This document shows positions 1 to 9,038 of a stretch of 64,000 nucleotides of DNA, piece by piece. The stretch comes from Anaerolineaceae bacterium (GTDB taxonomy: Bacteria; Chloroflexota; Anaerolineae; Anaerolineales; Anaerolineaceae). The stretch lies in contig JAURZL010000007.1 in the NCBI GenBank assembly GCA_030653365.1, positions 248,001-312,000 on the forward strand. The letters are read 5' to 3'. A program made the position numbers and the translations under genes. Under the pieces are notes generated by a model. It ran no database searches, was not told the origin of the DNA, and saw only the letters and a program-made list of their open reading frames with translations. Each line of letters begins with the position of its first letter. Within the stretch, counting starts at the first letter, position 1.

Positions 1-1368
1 CCAATTCTCATAGTGTATCGAGCACAAAATCTTCCGAATCCTACTCTCACTGCCAAAACGTGGCGAAAGTATTGTTTAGATAAATTTATAGGGAATCCTT
101 ATTTGGTTCTTGCTCAAACCTTTGGATATTCAGGGAATCCCAATTTAATTGGTTTTGATGCTGTAGTTGAATTTCCTCCTTTCGGAGCAAATCTAATTGA
201 TATTCAACCCAAAGTCGAATGGCTATCTCCCGATTTTTCTGGTTTTCTGTATGATTACCAAGAAGTTGTGAATTCATTAATAACAAAACCAAAAGTGGAT
301 TACCAGGTTTTTAAAACCGTAATGCCATCCTGGGATAATACACCTAGAAAGAATAAAAAAGGAAGCATATTTTTTGGTTCTACCCCTTGGATATATCAAA
401 GATGGTTATCTCAAATAATCAAACAAACAAAAAATTTCCAGAAACCAGAAATGCAATATGTCTTCATTAACGCATGGAATGAATGGGGAGAAGGTGCTTA
501 TTTAGAACCAGATAGAAAATTTGGTTATGCATACCTAAATGCAACAAGGAAATCATTAATTTTTTCAAAAAATATCTTTCCTTATATTAATTTATTAAAA
601 AATGAAAATATTAAAAAAAGTAATGATATTGCAGTTATGTTTCATCTCTATTATCCTGAGTTATGGCAAGAATTCTTAATATATTTATCAAATTTAGATT
701 CTGATTTCGACCTCTTTGTCTCGATTCCCAATAATGTGAAAATAGATAAAAATATTATTTATAATCATTTTTCAAATGCGAAAATCTTTGAATATGAAAA
801 TCGAGGTAGAGATATTGCTCCATTTTTGGAGATTTTTAATTATTTAGTAAATCTAGATTACAAATTAATTTGTAAACTTCACACTAAAAGGTCGACTTAT
901 TTAGATAATGGAGATCTTTGGAGGAAAAGTTTATTAGATGGAATTATTGGTTCCAAAGAAATTGTGAAATCAATTATTGATTTATTCAACAATAACAGCG
1001 AAATTGGTATGGTTTGTTCATATGGTAATGTTTTATCATCAGAGAGATTTATGGGATCAAATGCACAACAATTTGAAAAATTAATTAATACTTTGGATAT
1101 TCCGTATAATAAAGAAATTTTTCCTTTTATTTCAGGTTCAATGTTTTGGTTTCGACCATTAGCAATTTATCCTTTTGGTTTTTATAACTTGAAAATAGAC
1201 GATTTTCAAACTGAAATCGGGCAAAAAGATGGAACGTTAGCTCATGCAATTGAACGAATTTTTGGATTATTAAATAAAATTAATGGCTATGATATAGCTG
1301 AATCCAATGGAAAGGAAATAAAAGTTACTACAGAGTTTTTACATAGAAACTCATATCCAATTCTCTGA
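1..1368 (+). CDS. WbsX-like / rhamnan synthesis F (RgpF) glycan biosynthesis protein, 5' truncated
   Basis: The reading frame is open to the left edge (Pro-Ile-Leu-Ile precede the first possible GTG at 13), so the N-terminus lies outside the window. The first ~190 visible residues match the end of the GH99-like WbsX domain: the WDNTPR motif and FINAWNEWGEGAYLEPD are hallmarks. After ~200, the segment starting NDIAVMFHLYYPELW and containing ENRGRDIAPF matches the RgpF family, which occurs in rhamnan and O-antigen assembly proteins. The two-domain arrangement is common in large surface-glycan proteins that also carry glycosyltransferase domains upstream. A cytoplasmic role in glycan assembly is inferred; sugar specificity cannot be read. 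It heads the polysaccharide locus, and the 165 bases after it hold nothing I recognise. Confidence 0.8.
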   Translation, partial: PILIVYRAQNLPNPTLTAKTWRKYCLDKFIGNPYLVLAQTFGYSGNPNLIGFDAVVEFPPFGANLIDIQPKVEWLSPDFSGFLYDYQEVVNSLITKPKVDYQVFKTVMPSWDNTPRKNKKGSIFFGSTPWIYQRWLSQIIKQTKNFQKPEMQYVFINAWNEWGEGAYLEPDRKFGYAYLNATRKSLIFSKNIFPYINLLKNENIKKSNDIAVMFHLYYPELWQEFLIYLSNLDSDFDLFVSIPNNVKIDKNIIYNHFSNAKIFEYENRGRDIAPFLEIFNYLVNLDYKLICKLHTKRSTYLDNGDLWRKSLLDGIIGSKEIVKSIIDLFNNNSEIGMVCSYGNVLSSERFMGSNAQQFEKLINTLDIPYNKEIFPFISGSMFWFRPLAIYPFGFYNLKIDDFQTEIGQKDGTLAHAIERIFGLLNKINGYDIAESNGKEIKVTTEFLHRNSYPIL

Positions 1369-1533
1369 TGAAAAATTGATTAGTGAATGATCTAATAGAT
1401 TTTTTTAGACAGGAATATTGTATAAATTTTTTTATAAATTTGGAATATACTGAAAACAAGAGTGAATGAGACTTTTTTAACAAATAAAAAACAATATCAT
1501 AATATCGACATATTTCTAATATAAAGGAATTTT

Positions 1534-2640
1534 ATGGATAATTATAAATTACTCGAAGCATGTCAATTTCGTCCGAATCATTTGGAATTTCCGGATTCTT
1601 GGGTTGGTCATATTCCTTTTGCCAATTGGCTAATTAAAACTATAAAACCTGCAATGATTGTAGAATTGGGAACACATTCAGGAAATTCATATCTTACTTT
1701 TTGTCAGGCAGTAAAGGAAGCGAGTTTGCCAACTAGATGTTATGCAGTTGATACTTGGAAGGGTGATGAACATGCTGGTTTCTATGGAGAGGAGGTTTTT
1801 CAAGCTTTATCAATTTATCATAATGAACATTATGCTTCTTTTTCTAGATTGATGCGAATGACATTTGATGAAGCGGTCCATTATTTCTCAGATGGATCAA
1901 TCGAACTATTACATATTGATGGCATGCATACTTACGAAGCTGTTAAACACGATTTCATGACATGGCTACCAAAATTAGCTCCCCATGCTGTGGTTCTATT
2001 TCATGACACTAATGTCCGTGAACGTGAATTTGGTGTTTGGCGTATTTGGCAGGAACTCTGTCAGAACTACCCCTTAAATATTGAATTTTTACACTCCCAT
2101 GGATTAGGAATTATTCAGATTACTGCAGGTTCAGGTAGATTTAAATTAGATTGGTTACAAGAGGATCATGAATATCGTGAAAACTTGGTGAGATACTTTT
2201 CTTCATTTGGTTTACGAGTTAAAGATCAGTACCAAGTTCAAGTAGAAATTCATAATTTACAGGTATTACTTAATGAGACCAAACAACAATCAATAGCATA
2301 CCAGGCAGAGTTATCAGATAGTAAACAACAATCAACAGCATACCAGGCAGAGTTATCAGATAGTAAACAACAATCAGCAGCATATCAGTTTCAGTTAGAA
2401 GAAAAGGACAATCAGATTAATAAATTATTAAGAGATAATAAAGATCGGGACCAACAATATTATGAATTACAGAATGAATTACGAGAGAAAGATAAAGAAA
2501 TAAAAAGGTTGGATGAGAAGTTATCAATAGCTGAAAATGAAATAATATGGTATGAACTCAGTAATAGTTGGAAAATAACCAGACCTCTTCGAAAATTTAA
2601 GAACTTTTTTTCAAGGAAAAGTGATGATAAAGCATCTTAG
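1534..2640 (+). CDS. Class I SAM methyltransferase (Methyltransf_24 type) with C-terminal coiled coil
   Basis: Residues ~30-200 form a Rossmann methyltransferase: IVELGTHSGNSYLTF is the SAM-binding loop, CYAVDTWKGD follows, and LLHIDGMHTYEAVKHD plus VVLFHDTNVRE are typical of the Methyltransf_24/cephalosporin-hydroxylase-like group found in glycan clusters. Residues ~235-340 are a Gln/Glu/Lys-rich coiled coil containing three copies of a 14-residue repeat. The C-terminal tail (NSWKITRPLRKFKNFF) is the short basic segment often ending polysaccharide glycosyltransferases, perhaps a membrane-proximal anchor. ATG at 1534 follows AAAGGAA. The end overlaps the next GT gene by 20 bases, suggesting translational coupling. 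It probably methylates a sugar, or acts as a chain-terminating factor with the coiled coil as a spacer; both are inference. Confidence 0.8.
   Translation: MDNYKLLEACQFRPNHLEFPDSWVGHIPFANWLIKTIKPAMIVELGTHSGNSYLTFCQAVKEASLPTRCYAVDTWKGDEHAGFYGEEVFQALSIYHNEHYASFSRLMRMTFDEAVHYFSDGSIELLHIDGMHTYEAVKHDFMTWLPKLAPHAVVLFHDTNVREREFGVWRIWQELCQNYPLNIEFLHSHGLGIIQITAGSGRFKLDWLQEDHEYRENLVRYFSSFGLRVKDQYQVQVEIHNLQVLLNETKQQSIAYQAELSDSKQQSTAYQAELSDSKQQSAAYQFQLEEKDNQINKLLRDNKDRDQQYYELQNELREKDKEIKRLDEKLSIAENEIIWYELSNSWKITRPLRKFKNFFSRKSDDKAS
2281..2388 (+). repeat. 42-bp tandem repeat inside the coiled-coil coding region
   Basis: Units start at 2281, 2323 and 2365; the third covers only the first ~24 bases before diverging. 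Each full unit encodes KQQSxAYQAELSDS. Copies one and two differ only by single bases (ATA versus ACA region), so the array looks recent and prone to length change without breaking the frame. Confidence 0.9.
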
Positions 2641-4225
2641 ATTTTTGACAGAATTTTATTTAATTAAACGAAGTGGATTATTTGATGCAAACTATTATTT
2701 ATTAAATTATCCAGATGTTCGTAAAGCGGACGTGGATCCATTAATGCATTATATAAAAAATGGCTGGAAGGAAGGAAGGAATCCAAGCCCTACTTTTAAT
2801 ACTCATTTTTATTTGCATCAATATTCAGAGGTCACGGACGCCGGAACAAATCCGCTGGTTCACTATATAAAATATGGTCTGAAAGATGGGAGAAGAACCC
2901 AATCGGGCATTATAAATGAAATCCTATTAAATGTTGATTTAACTGTTTTTAATAATCTTCCTAATAATTTCTCACATATACTTGAAGAAGAGTTTGAACA
3001 TATAAATGAATTGGTTTCTGTAATTATTCCGACTAAAAACGCTGGAAATGATTTTGATTTTCTTTTAAAAATGATTCTAAACCAAAAAGGGTTTGATGAA
3101 ATAGAAATAATTATTGTTGATTCTGGAAGCGAAGATAACACTGTTCAAATTGCAAAAAACTTTGGTGTAAAGGTAATCGAAATTTTGCCAAGTGAATTTT
3201 CGCATTCTTATACAAGAAATTTAGGAGCAGAAAATGCTTTAGGGGATTATTTGTTTTTTACTGTTCAAGATGCATTACCTCCTACCAATACTTGGCTATA
3301 TGAATTGATGACTACATTAAAAAACAATGATGTTACTGCGGTATCTTGTGCTGAAATTCCTCGCGAAGATGCTGATTTATTTTATCGAGTTATTAGCTGG
3401 ATTCATTATAATTTTCTTGGTGTTAATAAAACTGACAAAATATTTAAATTACCTGATACCCAAAATTATTTGACATTAAGACAAAATGGTCAACTTTCAG
3501 ATATAGCTTGTTTAATTCCCCGTGATATTTTTATGAGATATAAATATAGATTGAATTATGCTGAGGATTTGGATTTGGGAATCAGATTAATTAAAAGTGG
3601 AGAGAAGATTGCATTTTTAGGCTCGACAAGGATTATCCATTCTCACAATCGTCCGCCCTTTTATTATCTGAAAAGAGGGTATGTTGATAATCTATTTTTA
3701 ACTGATATGTTTAGTGATCTTCCAGTGCCAAATATTTATTTTGATGAATTTCTATCTGATATCATTTTCACTTTTAACTATGTAAACATGGAAATTAATG
3801 AAAAATTTTCAATGATAAAGTTTCCAATAAATAACCAAGTTTTAGCTGACTTGTTTAATGGTATGTTTATGATTACGAAATATGATGGATATCCGATTAA
3901 TACTATCGTTAATTGTGATTTTATAGACAATAATTGTAAGGAATTTTTAGAGAGTTTGTTATACAACTCAGAACCTGTTTATAAAGAAAAATATATTGGT
4001 TTATTGGTAAACTCTATTAAGTATTTTGTAAATAATATGTTTGAATATCTGAATATTTGCCATGAAAATATTGATGAAAATCTTGCTGAGGAAATTAAGG
4101 CTAGTATTTTTAAGGCATTCTTTCTATTAACTGGAGCTCATTTAGCTTATTGTTATAAAAACAATTATCCAAATGAAAATAATTACCTGGAAGAATTACA
4201 TTTATTTTTGAAAGAGGGGATATAA
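2621..4225 (+). CDS. Family 2 glycosyltransferase with N-terminal FDxxYYL repeats
   Basis: Residues ~18-95 contain two copies of a degenerate ~40-residue repeat (FDANYYLLNYPDV...HYIKNGWKEGRNPSP, then FNTHFYLHQYSEV...HYIKYGLKDGRR), a module often fused to bacterial surface glycosyltransferases. Residues ~130-350 are a GT-A fold: VSVIIPTKNAG start, IIIVDSGSEDNT, and a rhamnosyltransferase-like SHSYTRNLGAENALGDYL. In the position of the metal-binding DXD lies VQDALPP, a feature shared with the rhamnosyltransferase-like group. The C-terminal ~150 residues are unassigned. GTG at 2621 (ATG at 2624 possible) sits behind AAGG and overlaps the upstream gene, so it is cotranscribed. Donor and acceptor unknown. 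Confidence 0.82.
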   Translation: MMIKHLRFLTEFYLIKRSGLFDANYYLLNYPDVRKADVDPLMHYIKNGWKEGRNPSPTFNTHFYLHQYSEVTDAGTNPLVHYIKYGLKDGRRTQSGIINEILLNVDLTVFNNLPNNFSHILEEEFEHINELVSVIIPTKNAGNDFDFLLKMILNQKGFDEIEIIIVDSGSEDNTVQIAKNFGVKVIEILPSEFSHSYTRNLGAENALGDYLFFTVQDALPPTNTWLYELMTTLKNNDVTAVSCAEIPREDADLFYRVISWIHYNFLGVNKTDKIFKLPDTQNYLTLRQNGQLSDIACLIPRDIFMRYKYRLNYAEDLDLGIRLIKSGEKIAFLGSTRIIHSHNRPPFYYLKRGYVDNLFLTDMFSDLPVPNIYFDEFLSDIIFTFNYVNMEINEKFSMIKFPINNQVLADLFNGMFMITKYDGYPINTIVNCDFIDNNCKEFLESLLYNSEPVYKEKYIGLLVNSIKYFVNNMFEYLNICHENIDENLAEEIKASIFKAFFLLTGAHLAYCYKNNYPNENNYLEELHLFLKEGI

Positions 4226-4230
4226 ATTTA

Positions 4231-5490
4231 ATGAAAATTCTTTATTTAGTGCACCAATTTTACCCAGAGTTTCAAACGGGTACTGAAAAATTTGTTTACA
4301 ACTGTGCTTTTATGGGGCAAAAATTTGGAAATAAGGTAAAAGTAATAACTTATAGTTTTTATGATGATTCCTTTTATGATCGAGAAGAAAATTACATACT
4401 GAGTAAAGAAATTCTTTATCAAGGGATTCCGATACTTGTTTTCAAATTAAAAAAACAACCAAGTGATATTAATATTTCACTTGAATCTACCAACCTTTAT
4501 GAAATTGCTAAAAGAATTATTGAGGATGAACAACCAGATATAGTTCATATAGGTCATTTAATGAGGATGTCAGATTTTATTCAAGTTATTGAAGAAAAAA
4601 AAATTCCTTATATTATAACTCTTACCGATTTTTTCCTAATATGTCCAAAGGTGATATTAGCACCCAATCGTTATAGTCTATGTTCAGGTCCCCAAAAAGG
4701 TACTGCTTGTGCGAATTTATGCAAGGAGTTTAGTGGGGATTTTATAAAAAGCCGATTGAAAAAAGCAAAAAATATTTTGATAAATGCGAAATACGTAACT
4801 TGTCCATCGAATTTTGTTGCAAGAATAATTACTCAAGAATATGAGAATTTGAAAATAGTCACAATTAACCACGGAATTCGATATAAACATATTCTGGAAA
4901 ATAAACGAAATTACGTGGACCAAGATCAAATTACATTTGGATATGCGGGTAGTTTATTATTCCATAAAGGAGTTCAGGTTCTAATCGAATCCTTTAAGAA
5001 AATTCACAATGAATATGCTAAATTGGTGATTTACGGTTCAGGTAAGGAAGATTTCGTCAATAAACTTAAAGAAATTGTTGGTAATGACGAGAGAATTTCA
5101 TTTTGCGGTTCCTATAATGAAGAACAATTAGGTCGTATTTTTCAAGAGATTGATGTATTAATAATTCCTTCTATTTGTTATGAAAGCTATTCATTGGTTA
5201 TGCATGAAGCACTGGCGAGTAACGTGCCAGTAATTACCTCAAATCTTGGAGGGATGGCTGAAAGAATCACGGATGGTGTCAATGGTTATATTTTTAAAGC
5301 TGCGAACTCCTCAGAACTTAAAAACAAAATGAACTTAATAGTTGAAAACCCCTCAATATTAAATAAACTGAAAATAAATATTAAGACTAATATGATTATA
5401 CCTACGGTAGAACAAGAGGCATATCAATATTTCAAATTATATAATAATATAATTAATGGCCAAAACACGATTTTTGATTCTTCTGAATAA
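4231..5490 (+). CDS. GT4-family (GT-B) glycosyltransferase
   Basis: The N-terminus MKILYLVHQFYPEFQTGTEK is the GT4 acceptor-domain opening with the glycine-rich turn. The C-terminal donor domain shows FGYAGSLLFHKGVQVLIES, the EX7E-type segment PSICYESYSLVMHEALAS, and GGMAERITDGVNGYIF. A Cys-rich stretch (CPKVILAPNRYSLCSGP...CANLC, residues ~145-170) lies in the acceptor domain, as in some bacterial GT4 proteins with a small metal-binding insertion. It starts 5 bases after the preceding GT2 stop, so same operon. It is predicted to add a sugar to the lipid-linked glycan on the cytoplasmic face; specificity is unknown. Confidence 0.85.
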   Translation: MKILYLVHQFYPEFQTGTEKFVYNCAFMGQKFGNKVKVITYSFYDDSFYDREENYILSKEILYQGIPILVFKLKKQPSDINISLESTNLYEIAKRIIEDEQPDIVHIGHLMRMSDFIQVIEEKKIPYIITLTDFFLICPKVILAPNRYSLCSGPQKGTACANLCKEFSGDFIKSRLKKAKNILINAKYVTCPSNFVARIITQEYENLKIVTINHGIRYKHILENKRNYVDQDQITFGYAGSLLFHKGVQVLIESFKKIHNEYAKLVIYGSGKEDFVNKLKEIVGNDERISFCGSYNEEQLGRIFQEIDVLIIPSICYESYSLVMHEALASNVPVITSNLGGMAERITDGVNGYIFKAANSSELKNKMNLIVENPSILNKLKINIKTNMIIPTVEQEAYQYFKLYNNIINGQNTIFDSSE

Positions 5491-5558
5491 TAACAAATAA
5501 ATTAAAAGTCTACAAATAATAAATCTTTTGTGCAATCCTAAGCTTGAATGGATTTAAA

Positions 5559-7337
5559 ATGACCTTAAAACTGATAAATAAAAACTCCGTTATTTTTTGG
5601 ACAATTTTTATTGTGTTAATTTTATTGCGTCTTTGGTTGATTTCTGGCATACCCAAGATGTATATATGGGGTCTCCATGATGACCTTTATTTTGCTAAAG
5701 CGGCGCATACAATCATCCATGGGGAGTGGTTGGGTGCCTATGATCAAATGACTTTAATTAAAAATCCCTTTTATGCATTTTTTTTAATCCTTTCCTTCGG
5801 TACTGGTCTACCACTTTTTTTCAATGAATCTATATTTTATGTTGTAGCTTGCATTCTTATTTTTATAGCTTTTATACCTTTGATCAAAAATCCCTGGTGG
5901 AGGATGTTTCTCTTTTCTCTGTTATTGTTTTGCCCGGAAAGCATGACAACCGCATGGAATTTGAGGATCTATCGCGAATTTATCTATTTCTCATTGACTC
6001 TGTATGTCGTTGCTTCATCAATTGGACTCTTTCTTAGGTTAGACAAAAATATTTTTACCTTACTTCTGTGGTCAATTTTGCTGGGTATGTCTATGGGGGC
6101 TTTTATGCTCACTCGCGAAGAAGGTGTCTGGATTTATCCACCTTTAATTTTGATCCTGTCGATTTCTATTTTTTGGATCTGGAAGAAAAAATATGAGAAG
6201 AAGATATTGCGATCTTGCCTGGTTTTAATGCCAATTTTAATTTGGTACATTCCTATTTTTGTCGTTTCAGCAATCAATTATTCTCACTATGGATTTTGGG
6301 GGACCACTGAACAGTTGGATCCGGATTTTAACCGTGTACTTATCATCCTTGATCGAATTGAAACAGATGATGATACCTGGCACCCTGCCATTCAAATTCC
6401 TAAAAGTGCCCGCTTGAAAGCATATACAGCCTCACCAATTCTCAACTCGATGAGAGATGATATTGAATACCTTGTAGCAGCTTGGAATATATCAGATGAT
6501 TTAGCGATGGAGTTAAAAAATGATTGGTACCTAGACCAATATGGAGACGGTGGAAGCGAAATTGGTAGCCACTTCTTATGGTTATTTAGAGATGTTGTTT
6601 GCCAAAATGGACATTGTAAAAACGCAACTGCTACTAAAGAATTTTACAAACAGCTGGCTGATCAACTTGAGGTTGCTTGTGATGATGGGACACTAGTCTG
6701 TTCCTCAACAAAAGCCATACCATTTGTCGGATTAATTGATCAGAGACACTACCCAATTATTTCTCGTATGTTTTTAGAAAATATTCTAAGTATACTTAAT
6801 CTGGATTACTTTGGAATGGTGACCTTAGATGTATTGACGTGGCCTTCTTTACCTGAAAATAGTGAAGACTATAAGTACTTTGACGAATTTGCTTATAATC
6901 CTATTGATTATCTAAAACTTCAAATCAACACAAATGATCTTTATATTGTCAATGGGAATATGGATCTTCGTCTCCGCATTTTATCAATAAAAGAAAATAT
7001 TATTGGGAAAATTGCAAAATTTTATAAAGATCTCATTAACCCAGGATTCATCATCACTTTTATATCTTGGATTTTCATAATGGTGATTTCCCTATTCAAA
7101 AAACAATTAAGTGATCAAATAACATTCTTCATAATAACTTTATATTTGATGAGTTTAATGATGATACGTGTCATGACATTGACAATAGTAGATTCTACAA
7201 CCTCAGCCGCTGGAAGTATTTATAGCGCTTCTAACTTTATATTCGTCTACATTTTTATTGGAACAGTCAGTATAAGATTCCTAATCGGGTTAATTCAAAC
7301 ATTAAAACATACAGTAATAAGAAATAATGGAAATTAG
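5559..7337 (+). CDS. Polytopic membrane protein, probable GT-C type glycosyltransferase
   Basis: About 590 residues with a first membrane helix at ~10-28, several helices to ~250, a long hydrophilic region (~250-480) and a C-terminal helix set. After the first helix comes GLHDDLYFAKAA, an acidic pair at the start of the first external loop; that placement is the usual catalytic signature of GT-C enzymes using polyprenyl-phosphate sugars. No named family is recognisable beyond that. An in-frame TTG 15 bases upstream (5544) is an alternative start; I prefer the ATG although neither has a strong ribosome binding site. Sits between two cytoplasmic transferases, consistent with transferring sugar outside the membrane. 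Confidence 0.6.
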   Translation: MTLKLINKNSVIFWTIFIVLILLRLWLISGIPKMYIWGLHDDLYFAKAAHTIIHGEWLGAYDQMTLIKNPFYAFFLILSFGTGLPLFFNESIFYVVACILIFIAFIPLIKNPWWRMFLFSLLLFCPESMTTAWNLRIYREFIYFSLTLYVVASSIGLFLRLDKNIFTLLLWSILLGMSMGAFMLTREEGVWIYPPLILILSISIFWIWKKKYEKKILRSCLVLMPILIWYIPIFVVSAINYSHYGFWGTTEQLDPDFNRVLIILDRIETDDDTWHPAIQIPKSARLKAYTASPILNSMRDDIEYLVAAWNISDDLAMELKNDWYLDQYGDGGSEIGSHFLWLFRDVVCQNGHCKNATATKEFYKQLADQLEVACDDGTLVCSSTKAIPFVGLIDQRHYPIISRMFLENILSILNLDYFGMVTLDVLTWPSLPENSEDYKYFDEFAYNPIDYLKLQINTNDLYIVNGNMDLRLRILSIKENIIGKIAKFYKDLINPGFIITFISWIFIMVISLFKKQLSDQITFFIITLYLMSLMMIRVMTLTIVDSTTSAAGSIYSASNFIFVYIFIGTVSIRFLIGLIQTLKHTVIRNNGN

Positions 7338-7393
7338 TATTCAATTTTATTTTAATTATAAATAATAATAGTATTGAATATTTTTAAAAAATA

Positions 7394-8983
7394 ATGAATA
7401 AAATCTTTATTAAAAGAAAAAAATCACAAAAAGAATTTTGTCAAATATGTGGGAATGAGAAATTTCATTACTTATTTGTAATCCATAATTCAATAATATC
7501 TCAGTGTTCTGGTTGTGGAGTTTTGGTTTCCAATATACCAAAGTCAACTAACAATTCTCCTTTGTTGATAGAGGATTTTGACCCCTCTACAATATGGACC
7601 AATAGTGAGACTGAATATAAAGCCGTAAACAGATATTTTGATTTACTAGAGGAGAGAATTGGTAATTCATCGGGGAAACTCCTCATTATTGCTCCGAAGA
7701 ACCATATCACTGAATCAATCGCAATTAAACGAGGATTTAGTGATGTGCAATCATATACATTTCATGATTATATTCATCTTAAACAATTAAATAATTTTGA
7801 TGCTGCAATAATAATTTATCAACTTGAAAAAATTAACAACTATAGCACTTTACTGAAATTTATTTGGGAGTCATTAAATCCTGGTGGATGTCTATTGACT
7901 GTTGTCCCAAATATTGATTCTAGATCTGCAAATTTTTTTGGCAAGAATTGGCACGAATGGAGACCTGAGAATAAAGTATATTTTAATTCTAAAACTCTTC
8001 AATTAATTTTTTGGAAATCAGGATTTTCAAAACTATTAATTGAAAAAGATATCAGAAGATATACCCTTGCTCATGTATTAGAAAGAGGAAGAACTTTTCC
8101 TAGAACTTTTTTAACAAAATTATTATCATTTTTCGAAAAAACTATACCTTCATTCTTACGAGAGTCAAAAATATATTTACCTACATCAGGAATGATAATT
8201 ACAGGAGTAAAGCAACCAAAAATTTTTACTCCCATATGTTCGATCATATTACCTGTGTATAATGAGAAATCTACTTTCCTTACCTTAATAGATTCTTTAA
8301 TAAAAAAAGAAGTAACAAATGTGCAAAAAGAGATAATTATTATTGAAAGTAATTCGAATGATGGTACTCGTGAGCATGTCCTCAAGTATAAAGATTATCC
8401 AAGAATTAAAATTGTCCTACAGGATGTTGCAAAGGGCAAAGGAAATGCGGTCAGGGAAGGATTAAAAATTGCAACTGGAGATATAATTTTAATTCAGGAC
8501 GCTGATCTTGAATATGATATAAATGACTATGATGCATTAATTGAGCCAATTGTCCAATTTAGAACTCCATTCGTACTAGGAGCTCGACACGGTGGTAATT
8601 GGAAAATGCGGCAGTTTGATGATCAAAAAAGTGTTGCCTCAATGATGAATTTGGGTCATTTATTTTTTACTAATTTAATGAATATACTATATAACCAAAA
8701 AATGAAAGATCCCTTTACAATGTATAAAGTTTTTCGACAAGATTGTATTTTTGGTCTTGATTTTGAATGTAATCGCTTTGATTTTGATAATGAATTAGTA
8801 ATCAAATTAATAAAGAAAGGATATACTCCTCTTGAAATCCCTGTAAATTATCAATCCAGATCGTTTAGAGAAGGAAAAAAAGTTGATATTTTTAGAGATC
8901 CTATTTCATGGCTATGGATTAATCTAAAGCTGAAATTCACACCTGTTTTTATGAACAAAAAAGGATGGAAAAAGATTGATTAA
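7394..8983 (+). CDS. Fused zinc-finger methyltransferase and DPM1-like GT2
   Basis: Residues ~16-46 hold CQICGN and CSGCGVLVSN, the Cys4 knuckle that precedes many Methyltransf_23-type sugar methyltransferases. Residues ~60-240 resemble a SAM methyltransferase of that class (SLNPGGCLLTVVPNIDSRS; NKVYFNSKTLQLIFWKSGF), but the first motif (GKLLIIAPKN) lacks the glycine-rich GxGxG, so catalysis is uncertain. Residues ~275-520 are a GT2 close to dolichol-phosphate mannosyltransferase: CSIILPVYNEKSTF, IIIIESNSNDGT, GKGNAVREGLKIATGDIILI, then QDADLEYD as the DXD region. The GT half may make a polyprenyl-phosphate sugar for the GT-C enzymes nearby. There is no transmembrane tail. Confidence 0.78.
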   Translation: MNKIFIKRKKSQKEFCQICGNEKFHYLFVIHNSIISQCSGCGVLVSNIPKSTNNSPLLIEDFDPSTIWTNSETEYKAVNRYFDLLEERIGNSSGKLLIIAPKNHITESIAIKRGFSDVQSYTFHDYIHLKQLNNFDAAIIIYQLEKINNYSTLLKFIWESLNPGGCLLTVVPNIDSRSANFFGKNWHEWRPENKVYFNSKTLQLIFWKSGFSKLLIEKDIRRYTLAHVLERGRTFPRTFLTKLLSFFEKTIPSFLRESKIYLPTSGMIITGVKQPKIFTPICSIILPVYNEKSTFLTLIDSLIKKEVTNVQKEIIIIESNSNDGTREHVLKYKDYPRIKIVLQDVAKGKGNAVREGLKIATGDIILIQDADLEYDINDYDALIEPIVQFRTPFVLGARHGGNWKMRQFDDQKSVASMMNLGHLFFTNLMNILYNQKMKDPFTMYKVFRQDCIFGLDFECNRFDFDNELVIKLIKKGYTPLEIPVNYQSRSFREGKKVDIFRDPISWLWINLKLKFTPVFMNKKGWKKID

Positions 8984-9038
8984 GATCATTTATGACAAAA
9001 TAGAAAATATTTTTAATAATAGAAGAAGTGAGTGACTT

